Under the pieces are notes generated by a model. The model saw only the letters and a program-made list of their open reading frames with translations, ran no database searches and was not told the origin of the DNA. A DNA stretch of 27,014 nucleotides from positions 1 through 27,014 of the forward strand of contig WRNL01000004.1 of the NCBI GenBank assembly GCA_009776625.1, written 5' to 3'. Made by a program: the position numbers and the translations under genes. This document shows positions 15,021-23,208 of this stretch, in pieces; the stretch's first letter is position 1, and the number at the start of each line of letters is the position of its first letter. Source of the DNA: Methanomassiliicoccaceae archaeon. GTDB lineage: Archaea > Thermoplasmatota > Thermoplasmata > Methanomassiliicoccales > Methanomethylophilaceae.

Positions 15021-17183
15021 ATGATACAGATAGCAATATACGGGAAGGGCGGGATAGGCAAGTCCACCGCCTCGGCGAACATATCCTACTCCCTGGCGGA
15101 CAAGGGGAGGAAGGTGCTCCAGATCGGGTGCGACCCCAAGCATGACTCCACAAGGGCCCTCCTCCAGGGCAGGGAGCAGACGACGGTGCTGAACTACATA
15201 CGCGGCACCCCGCCCTACGAGAGGAGGCTGGAGGACATAGTCCTCGACGGCGTCAAGGGTATAAAGTGCGTGGAGGCGGGCGGCCCCGAGCCGGGGATAG
15301 GCTGCGCCGGCAGGGGGATACTGAGCACATTCGACACGCTGAAGAGGCTCGGCCTGGAGGACATGGAGTTCGACGTCAAGATATACGACGTCCTCGGGGA
15401 CGTGGTCTGCGGGGGGTTCGCGGTGCCGCTGAGGAACGAGTACGCCGACGGGGTCTACCTCGTGACGTCAGGTGAGTTCATGTCGATATACGCCGCCAAC
15501 AACATCCTGAAGGGGATCAAGAACTTCGACAAAGGGGTCCCCAGGGTGGCCGGCGTAATCCTGAACTGCCGCGGCGTCGAGAACGAGCACGAGACTGTGA
15601 AGAGGTTCGCGGACGCCGTCGAGCTGCCCCTCGTCGCCTGCATACCGAGGAGCAGGCTCTTCGCGGAGGCCGAGGCGGCGGGGAGGACCGTGATGGAGAT
15701 GTTCCCCGGCTCGGACGTCGCGAAGGAGCTGGAGAAGATAGCGGACGACATCATCGGCATAATGGAGGGGAGGTCTTCGCCCTACGACTCCAGGCCCCTG
15801 GACGACGCCCAGATGGAGCAGGTCGCCAAGGGGGAGCCGGTAAAAAAAAACGAGATAATTGAGACGCCCGGCTCAGGCGGCGGCTCCTGCCGAGGCTGCT
15901 CGGGGGCGCCGAGGGCGAAAGTCACCACGGAGAAGAACGTCGTCGCCAGCTGCGCGACGGCCGGGGCGGTCTACGGCTGCTCCACGATAATCGATTCCGT
16001 GGTCATAATACACGGGCCGCGCAGCTGCGCCCACATAATGTCCTCCGGGAGGAACCTGTCGGAGATCAGGAGGGGGGGCGGCAAGACGGGCGCCGGCCTG
16101 CAGTCGACCAGGATCGTGTCCACCGACATGGACGACACCATATCCGTGTTCGGCGGCGCCGGCCTCCTCGAGGAGAAGATAAGGGACGAGATCCTGGAGG
16201 GCCACAAGAACATTTTCGTGGTGACCTCCTGCGTCTCCGGCATCATAGGCGACAACGCCATCGATGTCGTGAACGCCATAAGCAACGAGCACCCCGACGT
16301 CTACTTCAGGGTGGTGGAGGCGGACGGCAACATCCTCGGGGAGTGGGAGGCCGGGTTCGTCGAGTCGGCGAGCGCCCTCCTCGATATGGTGGACGGCTCG
16401 GTGGAGCCGAGGCCCGACACGGTCAACATCCTGGCGGAGAGGTACTTCTTCAGGGAGGAGACGGAGAACGAGGTCCTCAACCTGTTCCGCCCCTACGGAG
16501 TGGGCGTCAACTGCAGGTTCATGTACGAGACCTCCATGGACTCCGTGCGGAACTTCCGCCTCGGGAGATCGAGCTACATAATCGACAAGGACCGGAGCTC
16601 CACGAGGATAGCCAAGCTGGTGGGCGACAAGCTGGGCGTACCGGTGGAGATGGAGCCCCTCCCCATCGGGATGAGGGAGTACAGGAGGTTCTCGGAGAAG
16701 ATGGGGAGGGAGCAGGGCATGGAGGGGAGGGCGGCTGAGATCGCCGCCCGGGAGGAGGCCAGGTACCTCGCCGAGATAGGCAGGATCAGGCCCAGGCTCG
16801 AGGGCAAGAGGGTGCTTATAGAGGACAGGTTCACCCAGAACATAGACTGGCTGGTCGACATGGTCGCCGACCTCGGGATGGAGATAGTCGCCCTGGGGAT
16901 CGGGCCCGTGCACCGCTGGAAGGAGATGAGGCCGGAGCCGGGGCGCCTGCCCCCTGGCGTCCCTGTGAAAAGAGACTACCTGCTGGGGGACCTCCTCTCG
17001 GACGTCGAGGAGCACTCCCCCGACGTCGTCCTGACGGACAGCGGGCTGATGGAGCTGGACAACGTGCGCTGCGCGACGTACTACCGCCCCGCGCCGGGCA
17101 TAGACAGCCTCCTGGGCCTCGGCAGGAAGATAGGCGACCTCATGTGCGTCCCCGTGACCGACGGGTGGAGGGACATCCGATGA
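15021..17183 (+). CDS. NifH-NifD fusion, nitrogenase-like reductase
   Basis: A 720-residue fusion of an iron-protein ATPase and a nitrogenase component 1 alpha-like subunit. The NifH part (1 to about 250) has Walker A GKGGIGKST (8-16) and the two cysteines that hold the shared 4Fe-4S cluster, Cys95 in GCAGRG and Cys130 in VVCGGF. A linker (about 251-305) contains CRGC (290-293). The NifD part has the three cysteine positions of the P-cluster site: Cys311 (CATAGAVYG), Cys336 (HGPRSCAH) and Cys404 (TSCVSGIIGD). Related two-component enzymes reduce ring double bonds of tetrapyrroles (DPOR, COR, CfbCD) or C-S bonds. True nitrogenase is unlikely: no NifE, NifN or NifB is present, and I see no clear counterpart of the FeMo-cofactor Cys/His pair. 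The substrate is inferred as a tetrapyrrole from the neighbours. Confidence 0.88.
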   Translation: MIQIAIYGKGGIGKSTASANISYSLADKGRKVLQIGCDPKHDSTRALLQGREQTTVLNYIRGTPPYERRLEDIVLDGVKGIKCVEAGGPEPGIGCAGRGILSTFDTLKRLGLEDMEFDVKIYDVLGDVVCGGFAVPLRNEYADGVYLVTSGEFMSIYAANNILKGIKNFDKGVPRVAGVILNCRGVENEHETVKRFADAVELPLVACIPRSRLFAEAEAAGRTVMEMFPGSDVAKELEKIADDIIGIMEGRSSPYDSRPLDDAQMEQVAKGEPVKKNEIIETPGSGGGSCRGCSGAPRAKVTTEKNVVASCATAGAVYGCSTIIDSVVIIHGPRSCAHIMSSGRNLSEIRRGGGKTGAGLQSTRIVSTDMDDTISVFGGAGLLEEKIRDEILEGHKNIFVVTSCVSGIIGDNAIDVVNAISNEHPDVYFRVVEADGNILGEWEAGFVESASALLDMVDGSVEPRPDTVNILAERYFFREETENEVLNLFRPYGVGVNCRFMYETSMDSVRNFRLGRSSYIIDKDRSSTRIAKLVGDKLGVPVEMEPLPIGMREYRRFSEKMGREQGMEGRAAEIAAREEARYLAEIGRIRPRLEGKRVLIEDRFTQNIDWLVDMVADLGMEIVALGIGPVHRWKEMRPEPGRLPPGVPVKRDYLLGDLLSDVEEHSPDVVLTDSGLMELDNVRCATYYRPAPGIDSLLGLGRKIGDLMCVPVTDGWRDIR

Positions 17184-18451
17184 GCATCAGCAGGATATGC
17201 ATGGACGGCTTCACCGGCGCCCTCATGGCGGTGGAGAGCTTCAGCGACGGCAGGGCGGTCCTCCACGGGCCGGGCGGGTGCAGGAACTACCACAACTTCC
17301 TGTCGTCCCTGTGCTACCCCAGGGCGATGCCGGCTGACTTCAAGAAGTACTCCATACCGTACTTCTTCGGTCAAGCGAGGATGCCCTGCACGTACATCGA
17401 CGAGGACAACTACATCAACGGGTCGGAGGGCAAGCTCGACGAGTGCATCCCCGTGATATGCGGCATAGACGACAGCTTCGACGTGTTCATAAACTCCCCC
17501 GGCGCGGCGCTGATAGGCGACAACGTGACGGACGCGATTGAGAGGGCGGGGTTCAGCCACAAGGCGATGGCCATCGAGGAGTCGCTGATATCCCAGCCGT
17601 TCTCGTCCAGCTACGACCACACCGTGAGGTCCATAATAGAGTGGATGGTCCCCGAGAAGAGGGACGCCGTCCCCCGGAGCGTGAACATACTGGGGCTGCC
17701 CATATCTAGCATCGACTGGCAGGACGCTGTCGCCGAGCTGGGGTCGATCCTGGGGGACATGGGCATAACGGTCGTGTCCACCCCCGGCGCGGGGTGCAGC
17801 GCCGCAGGCGTCGCCGCGTCCACGTCGGCGGAGTGCAACGTGTGCGTCTGCCCCGAGTACTGCAGGGGGACCGCCGAGATGTACGAGCGGGAGTACGGGA
17901 TACCCACCATATTCTCGGACACGGGCGCCCCCGTAGGGTTCGACGCCGTGCAGCACTGGGCCAGGAACATCGCCGCGGCGATGGGCGCGGACCCGTCCAA
18001 AGTGGACGCCCGCGTCCGCTCGGCGAGGGAGCGGGCGTTCAAGAGGATCAAGGGGTCCATGCAGGCGAGGCGGGTCAGGTGCACGAGGTTCACGGCTATG
18101 GCCGACAGCTCGGTCGTGTTCCCCCTCACGAAATGGCTCTACGACTACCTCTGCATGGTGCCCGCGAGCATCTCCGTCGACCCAGGGGAGGACAGCGGCA
18201 TGGTGTCGTCCCTCACGGGGTTCCTCGGGGGCATAGGGCTGAGGGACGCCTGGAACTCGGACCCCGCCCAGAGGGTGGACTACATGTTCAGCGACGGGCA
18301 CACGGCGGAGAGCCGGGTGATGCTGGGCGGTTGCAAGAAGGGCATAGAGGTCGCGATGCCCACGCTGTACCGCGTCAACTTCATACCCAGGCCGGTCTAT
18401 GGCATAAACGGCGCCATGTACCTGCTGGACGAGATATTCAGCGGGCTGTGA
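17180..18451 (+). CDS. NifK-like (nitrogenase component 1 beta-like) subunit
   Basis: A 423-residue partner of the NifD part encoded just upstream, overlapping it by ATGA; the frame upstream of ATG 17180 is a shadow. HGPGGC (29-34) marks the family and gives Cys34, and Cys7 matches the first cluster ligand. The third ligand position, usually Cys five residues before IGD, is Pro107 here (NSPGAALIGD). Other cysteines that might compensate are Cys45, Cys70, Cys89 and Cys94. A later Cys-rich segment, ECNVCVCPEYC (residues about 219-229), is unusual. With the fusion protein it should form a (HD)(K) type reductase complex. It is shorter than nitrogenase NifK, similar in size to DPOR-type subunits. 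Confidence 0.85.
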   Translation: MSISRICMDGFTGALMAVESFSDGRAVLHGPGGCRNYHNFLSSLCYPRAMPADFKKYSIPYFFGQARMPCTYIDEDNYINGSEGKLDECIPVICGIDDSFDVFINSPGAALIGDNVTDAIERAGFSHKAMAIEESLISQPFSSSYDHTVRSIIEWMVPEKRDAVPRSVNILGLPISSIDWQDAVAELGSILGDMGITVVSTPGAGCSAAGVAASTSAECNVCVCPEYCRGTAEMYEREYGIPTIFSDTGAPVGFDAVQHWARNIAAAMGADPSKVDARVRSARERAFKRIKGSMQARRVRCTRFTAMADSSVVFPLTKWLYDYLCMVPASISVDPGEDSGMVSSLTGFLGGIGLRDAWNSDPAQRVDYMFSDGHTAESRVMLGGCKKGIEVAMPTLYRVNFIPRPVYGINGAMYLLDEIFSGL

Positions 18452-18547
18452 TATCGGAACCGCACGTGAGGGGCTACTCTGGGCGGGGCGGAGCGGGATC
18501 GGACGCATGGGAGGGGCTTTCCACCCGTCCAGGGGCAACAAGGGACG

Positions 18548-21500
18548 TCACTTCTTAGCGGACCCCAGCTCCTCCATGTTCGCCTCGGACTCCAGGTAGA
18601 GGTCCCTCAGCCTGTCCCTGATGTCCTCGGGGGCGTCCCACAGCTCCCTCTCTATGACCTCCAGGAGGTCCTCTATCATCTCTTTTAGGGCGTACGGGTT
18701 GTTCTCCTCGATCCATTGCCTGTTCTCCTCGTCGAGCACGAACCTCTCTGTCACCGACTGGTACATCCAAGGCTCTATGTTGTCGGACGTCGCGTCCCAT
18801 CCCAGCATGTACTCCACCAGCTTGGACAGCTCCATCGCCCCCCTGAAGCCGTGCTGCTTAAGCCCCTCCACCCACTTCGGGTTGAGCACGCGGCTCCTCA
18901 TGACGAACGCCGTCTCCTCCTCCAGAGTGCGCAGCTTCAGCCTGTCCGGGTCCGAGCTGTCACCCATCACGCAGAACGGCTTGCGCCCCCCGTAGGCCCT
19001 CACCACGGCGTTGAGGCCCCCGAGGACCTCGTAGTCGTCGTCGATGTCCAATAGGTCGAACTCCCTGTCGTTGTGGTTCTTCACGGTGACGTCGAGGGAG
19101 GACATCCTGTTCTTGAACGGCTCCTCCATCTTCTCGCCCTTCCACTTCCTGCCGTAGGCGTAGCACCCCCAGGTGGTGTATGCCTGGGCCAGGTCCTCTA
19201 TCGTGTTCCACTTCGACGACTCTATGAGGACCCCCGTCCCGCAGCCGTGCTCCCCTGGAGGGTCCCCGAATATGCGTATCATCGAGCGGAGGCTCGCCTC
19301 CGCCGGCGAGAGGCCCTCGGATATGTACCTCTGTATGTCCTTCCTCAGATGTTTCCTGAGGTAGTTCGACTCGTCCGACTCGTCGAGGGAGGAGATGATC
19401 TCGACCCCCTCGTCTATCAGCTGGACCAGGTTGGGGAACGAGTCCCTGAACATGCCGCTGATCCTCAGCGTGACGTCTATCCTCGGCCTCCCGAGCTCCT
19501 CGACCGGTATCACCTCGAGCCCCACCACCCTTCCGCCGAAGGACCCCCATTTGGGCCTCAGCCCCATCAGGTACAGGATGTACGCTATGTCGTCGCCCCC
19601 AGTCTTCATCGTGTCGGTGGCCCACACGACCACACCCACGTTCTCGGGGTAGCAACCCATCTCCCTGACGTGGCGATCCACCATCTCCTCCGCCATCTTC
19701 ACCCCGATCTTCCAGCAGATCTCGTTCGGCACCGTCTCGGGGTCGATGGAGTAGTAGTTCTTCCCCGTGGGGAGGAGGTGCGCGTTGCCCCTCGTGGGCG
19801 AGCCGGAGGGCCCGGGCGGGACGTACCCCCCAGACGAGCCCCTGAGCAGGAGGTCCATCTCGTCGGATATGCGCGCGATGCTAGGGTGGAGCGTGTCGCA
19901 GACGAACTCCAAGGTCGCCCTCGCCGCCTCCCAGCCAGGGCCGATTAGGCCGCTGGCGAAGGGCAGGCATTCCTCTTTGGAGAAGCCCCTGTCGTGCATC
20001 CCCCCAATGAGTTCCCACGCGAGGGAGTCCACCTCGTCGAGGACGACGCCGTTGAGCCTCCCGTCCGCGCCCGTGCCCGACGGGTCCTCTAGCAGCGCGT
20101 CTATGTCGAGCCCCCTCGCGGAGGCTATGGACCCCCTGAGCGACGGGACGCCCCCGTTCCTCAGCCGGGTCATGCAGTAGACCATCTCCTTCATCCTCTC
20201 GCCCTCGGGCGCGTGGCCGAGCACGTGGAGCCCGTCCTTGATCGTGGCGTCTTTCAGCTCCGTGACGTAGTCGTAGATCAGCTCGGCCTTCTCGGCGACC
20301 TCCTCGACGGACGCGCCCTCCTCGAGCCCCAGCTCCTTGAACATCGACAGCCCGGTGATTATCTGGTGTATCTTATCCAGCGCGATCTCCGACTTCTCCG
20401 CCTGTGCGGTGGACTCGGTGTTCAGCAGGGCCTGGAGCGCGACATCGAGCTCGGCGAGCCCCTCGTAGCCGTCCGCGCGGGTCATCGCGGCCACCATGTA
20501 CCCTATGAGGACGGAGTTGGTCCTCCTTTTCGCCTCCATCCCCTCCCCGGGGTCGTCGATTATGTACGGGTACACGTTCGGCATGGTCTCGAGGACCACG
20601 TCGGGGTAGCAGTCCTCCGAGAGGCCGTTCCCCTTCCCCGGCAGCCATTCCAACGTCCCGTGCGTGCCCATGTGCACTATCAGGTCGGCGCCGAACTCGT
20701 CCCTTATCCACCTGTAGTACGCGAGGTACTGGTGGGGCATGACGACCTCTGTGCTGTGGTACAGCTGCTCCGCGTGGGCGTGGTGCCCCCTGTTCGGCTG
20801 TATGCCTATGAAGAGGTTCCCGTTCCTCACCCCTGGGACGATGAACCTGCCGTCGTGGGTGGTTATCTCCCCTGGCGGGTCGCCCCAGTTCCTGCACATG
20901 GCCTCGCGGGGGGCCGCCGGGACGCGGTTGAACCACTCCATGTATCGCTCGAGCCCTATCATGTCGGCGGCGCGCCCCGGTATCTCGTCCGCCGGGACCC
21001 ATTCGAGGTCGTTCGTCAGGGCGGCCATCATCTCGTCGACGATCCCCTGGCTCGTCTCGGGTATATGGTCTATGACGTAGCCTTTCTCTTTCATCCTGAC
21101 CATCATGTTCCTGATGCTCTCGAAGGTGTCGAGCCCGCCGGCGCCGCCCAGCCGGTCGTTGCAGGGGGGGTACATGTTGAGCATGACCACCACCTTGGCC
21201 TCGGGAGGGGGCACGGCCTTGAGCTCGGCCCACCTCACCGCCAGCGACGCGATCCGGTCCACGCGGTCCTGGACGAACCTGTTCCTGTACAGCCCCCGCT
21301 CGTCCTTCTCCTTGAACTGCAGCGGCACCGTTATGACCTGGCCGTCAAGCTCGGGCCATATGACGCTGGTGGATATCTCTATGGGTCCCATCCCCACGGT
21401 GTCCTCCTCCCATCTGTCCCTGCTCTTCACGATAGTCTCCCCCTGGAGGACTGCCACGTCCAGGTCGTTGAAGAAGTTGTACGCCTCGCGCTCCTCCTCG

Positions 21501-22342
21501 CCCTCCCCGGGATCCCCGAGGGAGATCTGCGAGAACCCCATGCAGACGACTACCGAGCCGACTATCGGCCTCCCGCCCCTCGTGAAGTACCTCTCGATGA
21601 CCCCCCTCACCCCTATCGACCCGGTCATCTCCCCCGGCGTCACGATGTAGAACACGGGTATGGCGTCCGCGCCGAGCCTCTCGATGGACTCCACCAGGGC
21701 GTCGACGGGGTCGAGGTCCCTGTCGATCCAGCCCTTCTGGTGGAAGAGTATCCCCACCGCCGGCCTCCGCCCGATGCGCCCAAGGTACTCATCCTCGTCG
21801 ACAACGGCCTGGCCTGGCCTGTATATCCCCTGTGCGGGGAGCACCACCGGTTCGGGGATGTCGAGGGCGCCCGCCCCGCCCAGCCTCACGCATGCCCACT
21901 TGAGCACGCCGGCGCTGTTCTCAACGCCCCCTAGCTTCATGTACCTCATTACGAGGTCGTAGTCGTCGTCGGGGAAGAGGAACTTCCCCCTGTACTCCTT
22001 GTTGACCTCCGGCGCGCTGCAGCAGAGGAACATGGGGATGCCCCCCCGGTCTATCACGGACTGCAGCCTGTCCAGCTTCTTGAAGTAGGAGGGGTCGCTG
22101 TGTATGTTCAGCAGCACGAGGTCCGCTCGTCGCGTGGAGGCGAGGACGTCGGCGAAGGACTCCTCGTCCTCGTCCAGAGCCTCCGAGTTGGCGGTCACGA
22201 CCCCGACATGCATGTCGACGTCGGAGAGGGACTCGCATGCCTCGCCGATCGTGTCCGCATCCATGTTCCCTGCAGATATGTGCACAATGGTCACGCCCTT
22301 CCCGCGACCTTCCTTCCCGTTGTCCGTGTGGATCGTCATCAT
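18548..22342 (-). CDS. cobN: CobN-type cobaltochelatase large subunit
   Basis: A 1264-residue protein of typical CobN length. It has the family block GTHGTLEWLPGKG near residue 560, GGRPIVGSVVVCMGFSQISL in the N-terminal third, and the usual acidic end. CobN binds the corrin precursor and inserts cobalt, working with AAA+ partners (CobS/CobT or ChlI/ChlD types); none is encoded in this window. In several archaea multiple CobN/ChlH-like genes exist and the metal or substrate of each is unknown. The gene is alone between a convergent Nif-like operon and its own operator (22364-22380). The start has tandem ATGs at 22342 and 22339. With the partial paralogue at the left edge, two such genes share one regulon. 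Confidence 0.92.
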   Translation of the reverse strand: MMTIHTDNGKEGRGKGVTIVHISAGNMDADTIGEACESLSDVDMHVGVVTANSEALDEDEESFADVLASTRRADLVLLNIHSDPSYFKKLDRLQSVIDRGGIPMFLCCSAPEVNKEYRGKFLFPDDDYDLVMRYMKLGGVENSAGVLKWACVRLGGAGALDIPEPVVLPAQGIYRPGQAVVDEDEYLGRIGRRPAVGILFHQKGWIDRDLDPVDALVESIERLGADAIPVFYIVTPGEMTGSIGVRGVIERYFTRGGRPIVGSVVVCMGFSQISLGDPGEGEEEREAYNFFNDLDVAVLQGETIVKSRDRWEEDTVGMGPIEISTSVIWPELDGQVITVPLQFKEKDERGLYRNRFVQDRVDRIASLAVRWAELKAVPPPEAKVVVMLNMYPPCNDRLGGAGGLDTFESIRNMMVRMKEKGYVIDHIPETSQGIVDEMMAALTNDLEWVPADEIPGRAADMIGLERYMEWFNRVPAAPREAMCRNWGDPPGEITTHDGRFIVPGVRNGNLFIGIQPNRGHHAHAEQLYHSTEVVMPHQYLAYYRWIRDEFGADLIVHMGTHGTLEWLPGKGNGLSEDCYPDVVLETMPNVYPYIIDDPGEGMEAKRRTNSVLIGYMVAAMTRADGYEGLAELDVALQALLNTESTAQAEKSEIALDKIHQIITGLSMFKELGLEEGASVEEVAEKAELIYDYVTELKDATIKDGLHVLGHAPEGERMKEMVYCMTRLRNGGVPSLRGSIASARGLDIDALLEDPSGTGADGRLNGVVLDEVDSLAWELIGGMHDRGFSKEECLPFASGLIGPGWEAARATLEFVCDTLHPSIARISDEMDLLLRGSSGGYVPPGPSGSPTRGNAHLLPTGKNYYSIDPETVPNEICWKIGVKMAEEMVDRHVREMGCYPENVGVVVWATDTMKTGGDDIAYILYLMGLRPKWGSFGGRVVGLEVIPVEELGRPRIDVTLRISGMFRDSFPNLVQLIDEGVEIISSLDESDESNYLRKHLRKDIQRYISEGLSPAEASLRSMIRIFGDPPGEHGCGTGVLIESSKWNTIEDLAQAYTTWGCYAYGRKWKGEKMEEPFKNRMSSLDVTVKNHNDREFDLLDIDDDYEVLGGLNAVVRAYGGRKPFCVMGDSSDPDRLKLRTLEEETAFVMRSRVLNPKWVEGLKQHGFRGAMELSKLVEYMLGWDATSDNIEPWMYQSVTERFVLDEENRQWIEENNPYALKEMIEDLLEVIERELWDAPEDIRDRLRDLYLESEANMEELGSAKK

Positions 22343-22363
22343 GTCGTTATCCCCGCCTTCTCA

Positions 22364-22380
22364 TTGGATTATACATCCAA
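22364..22380. promoter_or_regulatory. Operator palindrome, copy 7, with TATA element
   Basis: TTGGATTATACATCCAA, 21 nt upstream of the minus-strand cobN start. On the minus strand a TATA element TATTTAT (22407-22401) begins 27 nt before the site, the same geometry as copies 2, 6 and 12. Confidence 0.9.
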
Positions 22381-22421
22381 ATAGGTAAAAGGCTAAGGCA
22401 ATAAATAGATGGTGACGCAGC

Positions 22422-22437
22422 GGCCCTCCGGAGGGCC
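22422..22437. repeat. GC-rich perfect palindrome downstream of the exporter operon
   Basis: GGCCCTCCGGAGGGCC lies between the exporter permease stop (22453) and the cobN promoter; it overlaps a second palindrome GGAGGGCCCTCC. RNA from the exporter operon could form a hairpin here. There is no T tract beyond it, so a terminator role is uncertain. Confidence 0.4.
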
Positions 22438-22452
22438 CTCCGCCCCGCCGGC

Positions 22453-23208
22453 TCAGATCTTGCCCTTCGCCATCATATAGTAGCATATGGCGAAGAACGC
22501 CGCCCCGTACGCGGCCACCACGAGGAAGGACAGCAGGGGGAACGCCCAGCCCAGCGCAGCAGAGCGGATGCATTCCGTGGAGTATGTGAGCGGCAGGGCG
22601 GCGATGGCGTACTGCAGCCCCTCAGGCAGGGACGACACGGAGAACATCGTGCCGCACAGGAACGTCATCGGCACCACTATGACGGTGGAGAACATGATGA
22701 TGGTGGTAAGGCTGTTGGACATGAACCCCACCAGCACACCTAGGAGGGAGTAGACCATGCACGAGAGGGCGATGGCGAGGACGAGGAGCGCGCTTATGTG
22801 GAGGCCGTCAGTCATCGCCACCCCGATCGCGAGAAGCACCGCGCACCCCAGCATCCCCCTTATGAACCCGATCAGGGCCTTCCCGAATATCACCGCCGAG
22901 GGGGATATGGGGCACAGCACGATCTCGTCGAAGGACGTGTAGTATATGCGCTGGGACAGGACCTTGTTCGCTATCGATGTGAAGCACGACGTCAGCGTTG
23001 ATAGGGCTATGACCCCAGGTATCACGAACGCGACGTAGGACACGCCCTCCATGTCGCTGACGTGCGAGCCCAGCCCGTAGCAGAACGAAACGTAGTAGAG
23101 GAGGGGGGTGACCATTATCGTCACCATGATGGACAGCACGTTGCGCTTGAAGTAGTAGAGGTCCTGCAGGGAGACCCTCACCGTCTCGTCGAGGAACGAC
23201 AGGATCAT
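22453..23208 (-). CDS. ABC-2 type (DrrB-like) exporter permease
   Basis: A 251-residue membrane protein with about six hydrophobic helices. It shows the ABC-2 pattern: a first helix after FKRNVLSI, FVIPGVIAL, then VLSQRIYYTSFDEIVLCPISP, and later LPLTYSTECIR near the C-terminus. With the ATPase encoded just upstream it should form an exporter of the DrrAB/NodJI class, which moves hydrophobic or antibiotic-like molecules out of the cell. The ATG overlaps the ATPase stop as ATGA, so the start at 23208 is preferred over a longer frame that runs through the ATPase gene. The substrate is unknown; the shared operator suggests a link with the tetrapyrrole genes. Confidence 0.88.
   Translation of the reverse strand: MILSFLDETVRVSLQDLYYFKRNVLSIMVTIMVTPLLYYVSFCYGLGSHVSDMEGVSYVAFVIPGVIALSTLTSCFTSIANKVLSQRIYYTSFDEIVLCPISPSAVIFGKALIGFIRGMLGCAVLLAIGVAMTDGLHISALLVLAIALSCMVYSLLGVLVGFMSNSLTTIIMFSTVIVVPMTFLCGTMFSVSSLPEGLQYAIAALPLTYSTECIRSAALGWAFPLLSFLVVAAYGAAFFAICYYMMAKGKI

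Noticed and set aside
15021..18451. Assignment as a true nitrogenase (nifHDK).
   Set aside because: No NifE, NifN, NifB or regulatory genes are present, the NifK-like subunit lacks one cluster Cys, and no clear cofactor Cys/His pair is visible.
15021..18451. Assignment as CfbC/CfbD of coenzyme F430 synthesis.
   Set aside because: CfbC and CfbD are separate proteins and CfbD works without a second component 1 subunit; here NifH is fused to NifD and a NifK-like partner is present. A tree could still show a relationship.
18452..18547. A terminator hairpin between the convergent NifK-like and cobN genes.
   Set aside because: Only imperfect pairing (GGACG with CGTCC around a mismatched GC stem) and no T tract are seen.
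20213..21934. A 573-codon plus-strand frame opposite cobN.
   Set aside because: It is antisense to conserved CobN blocks and has the biased composition of a shadow frame.
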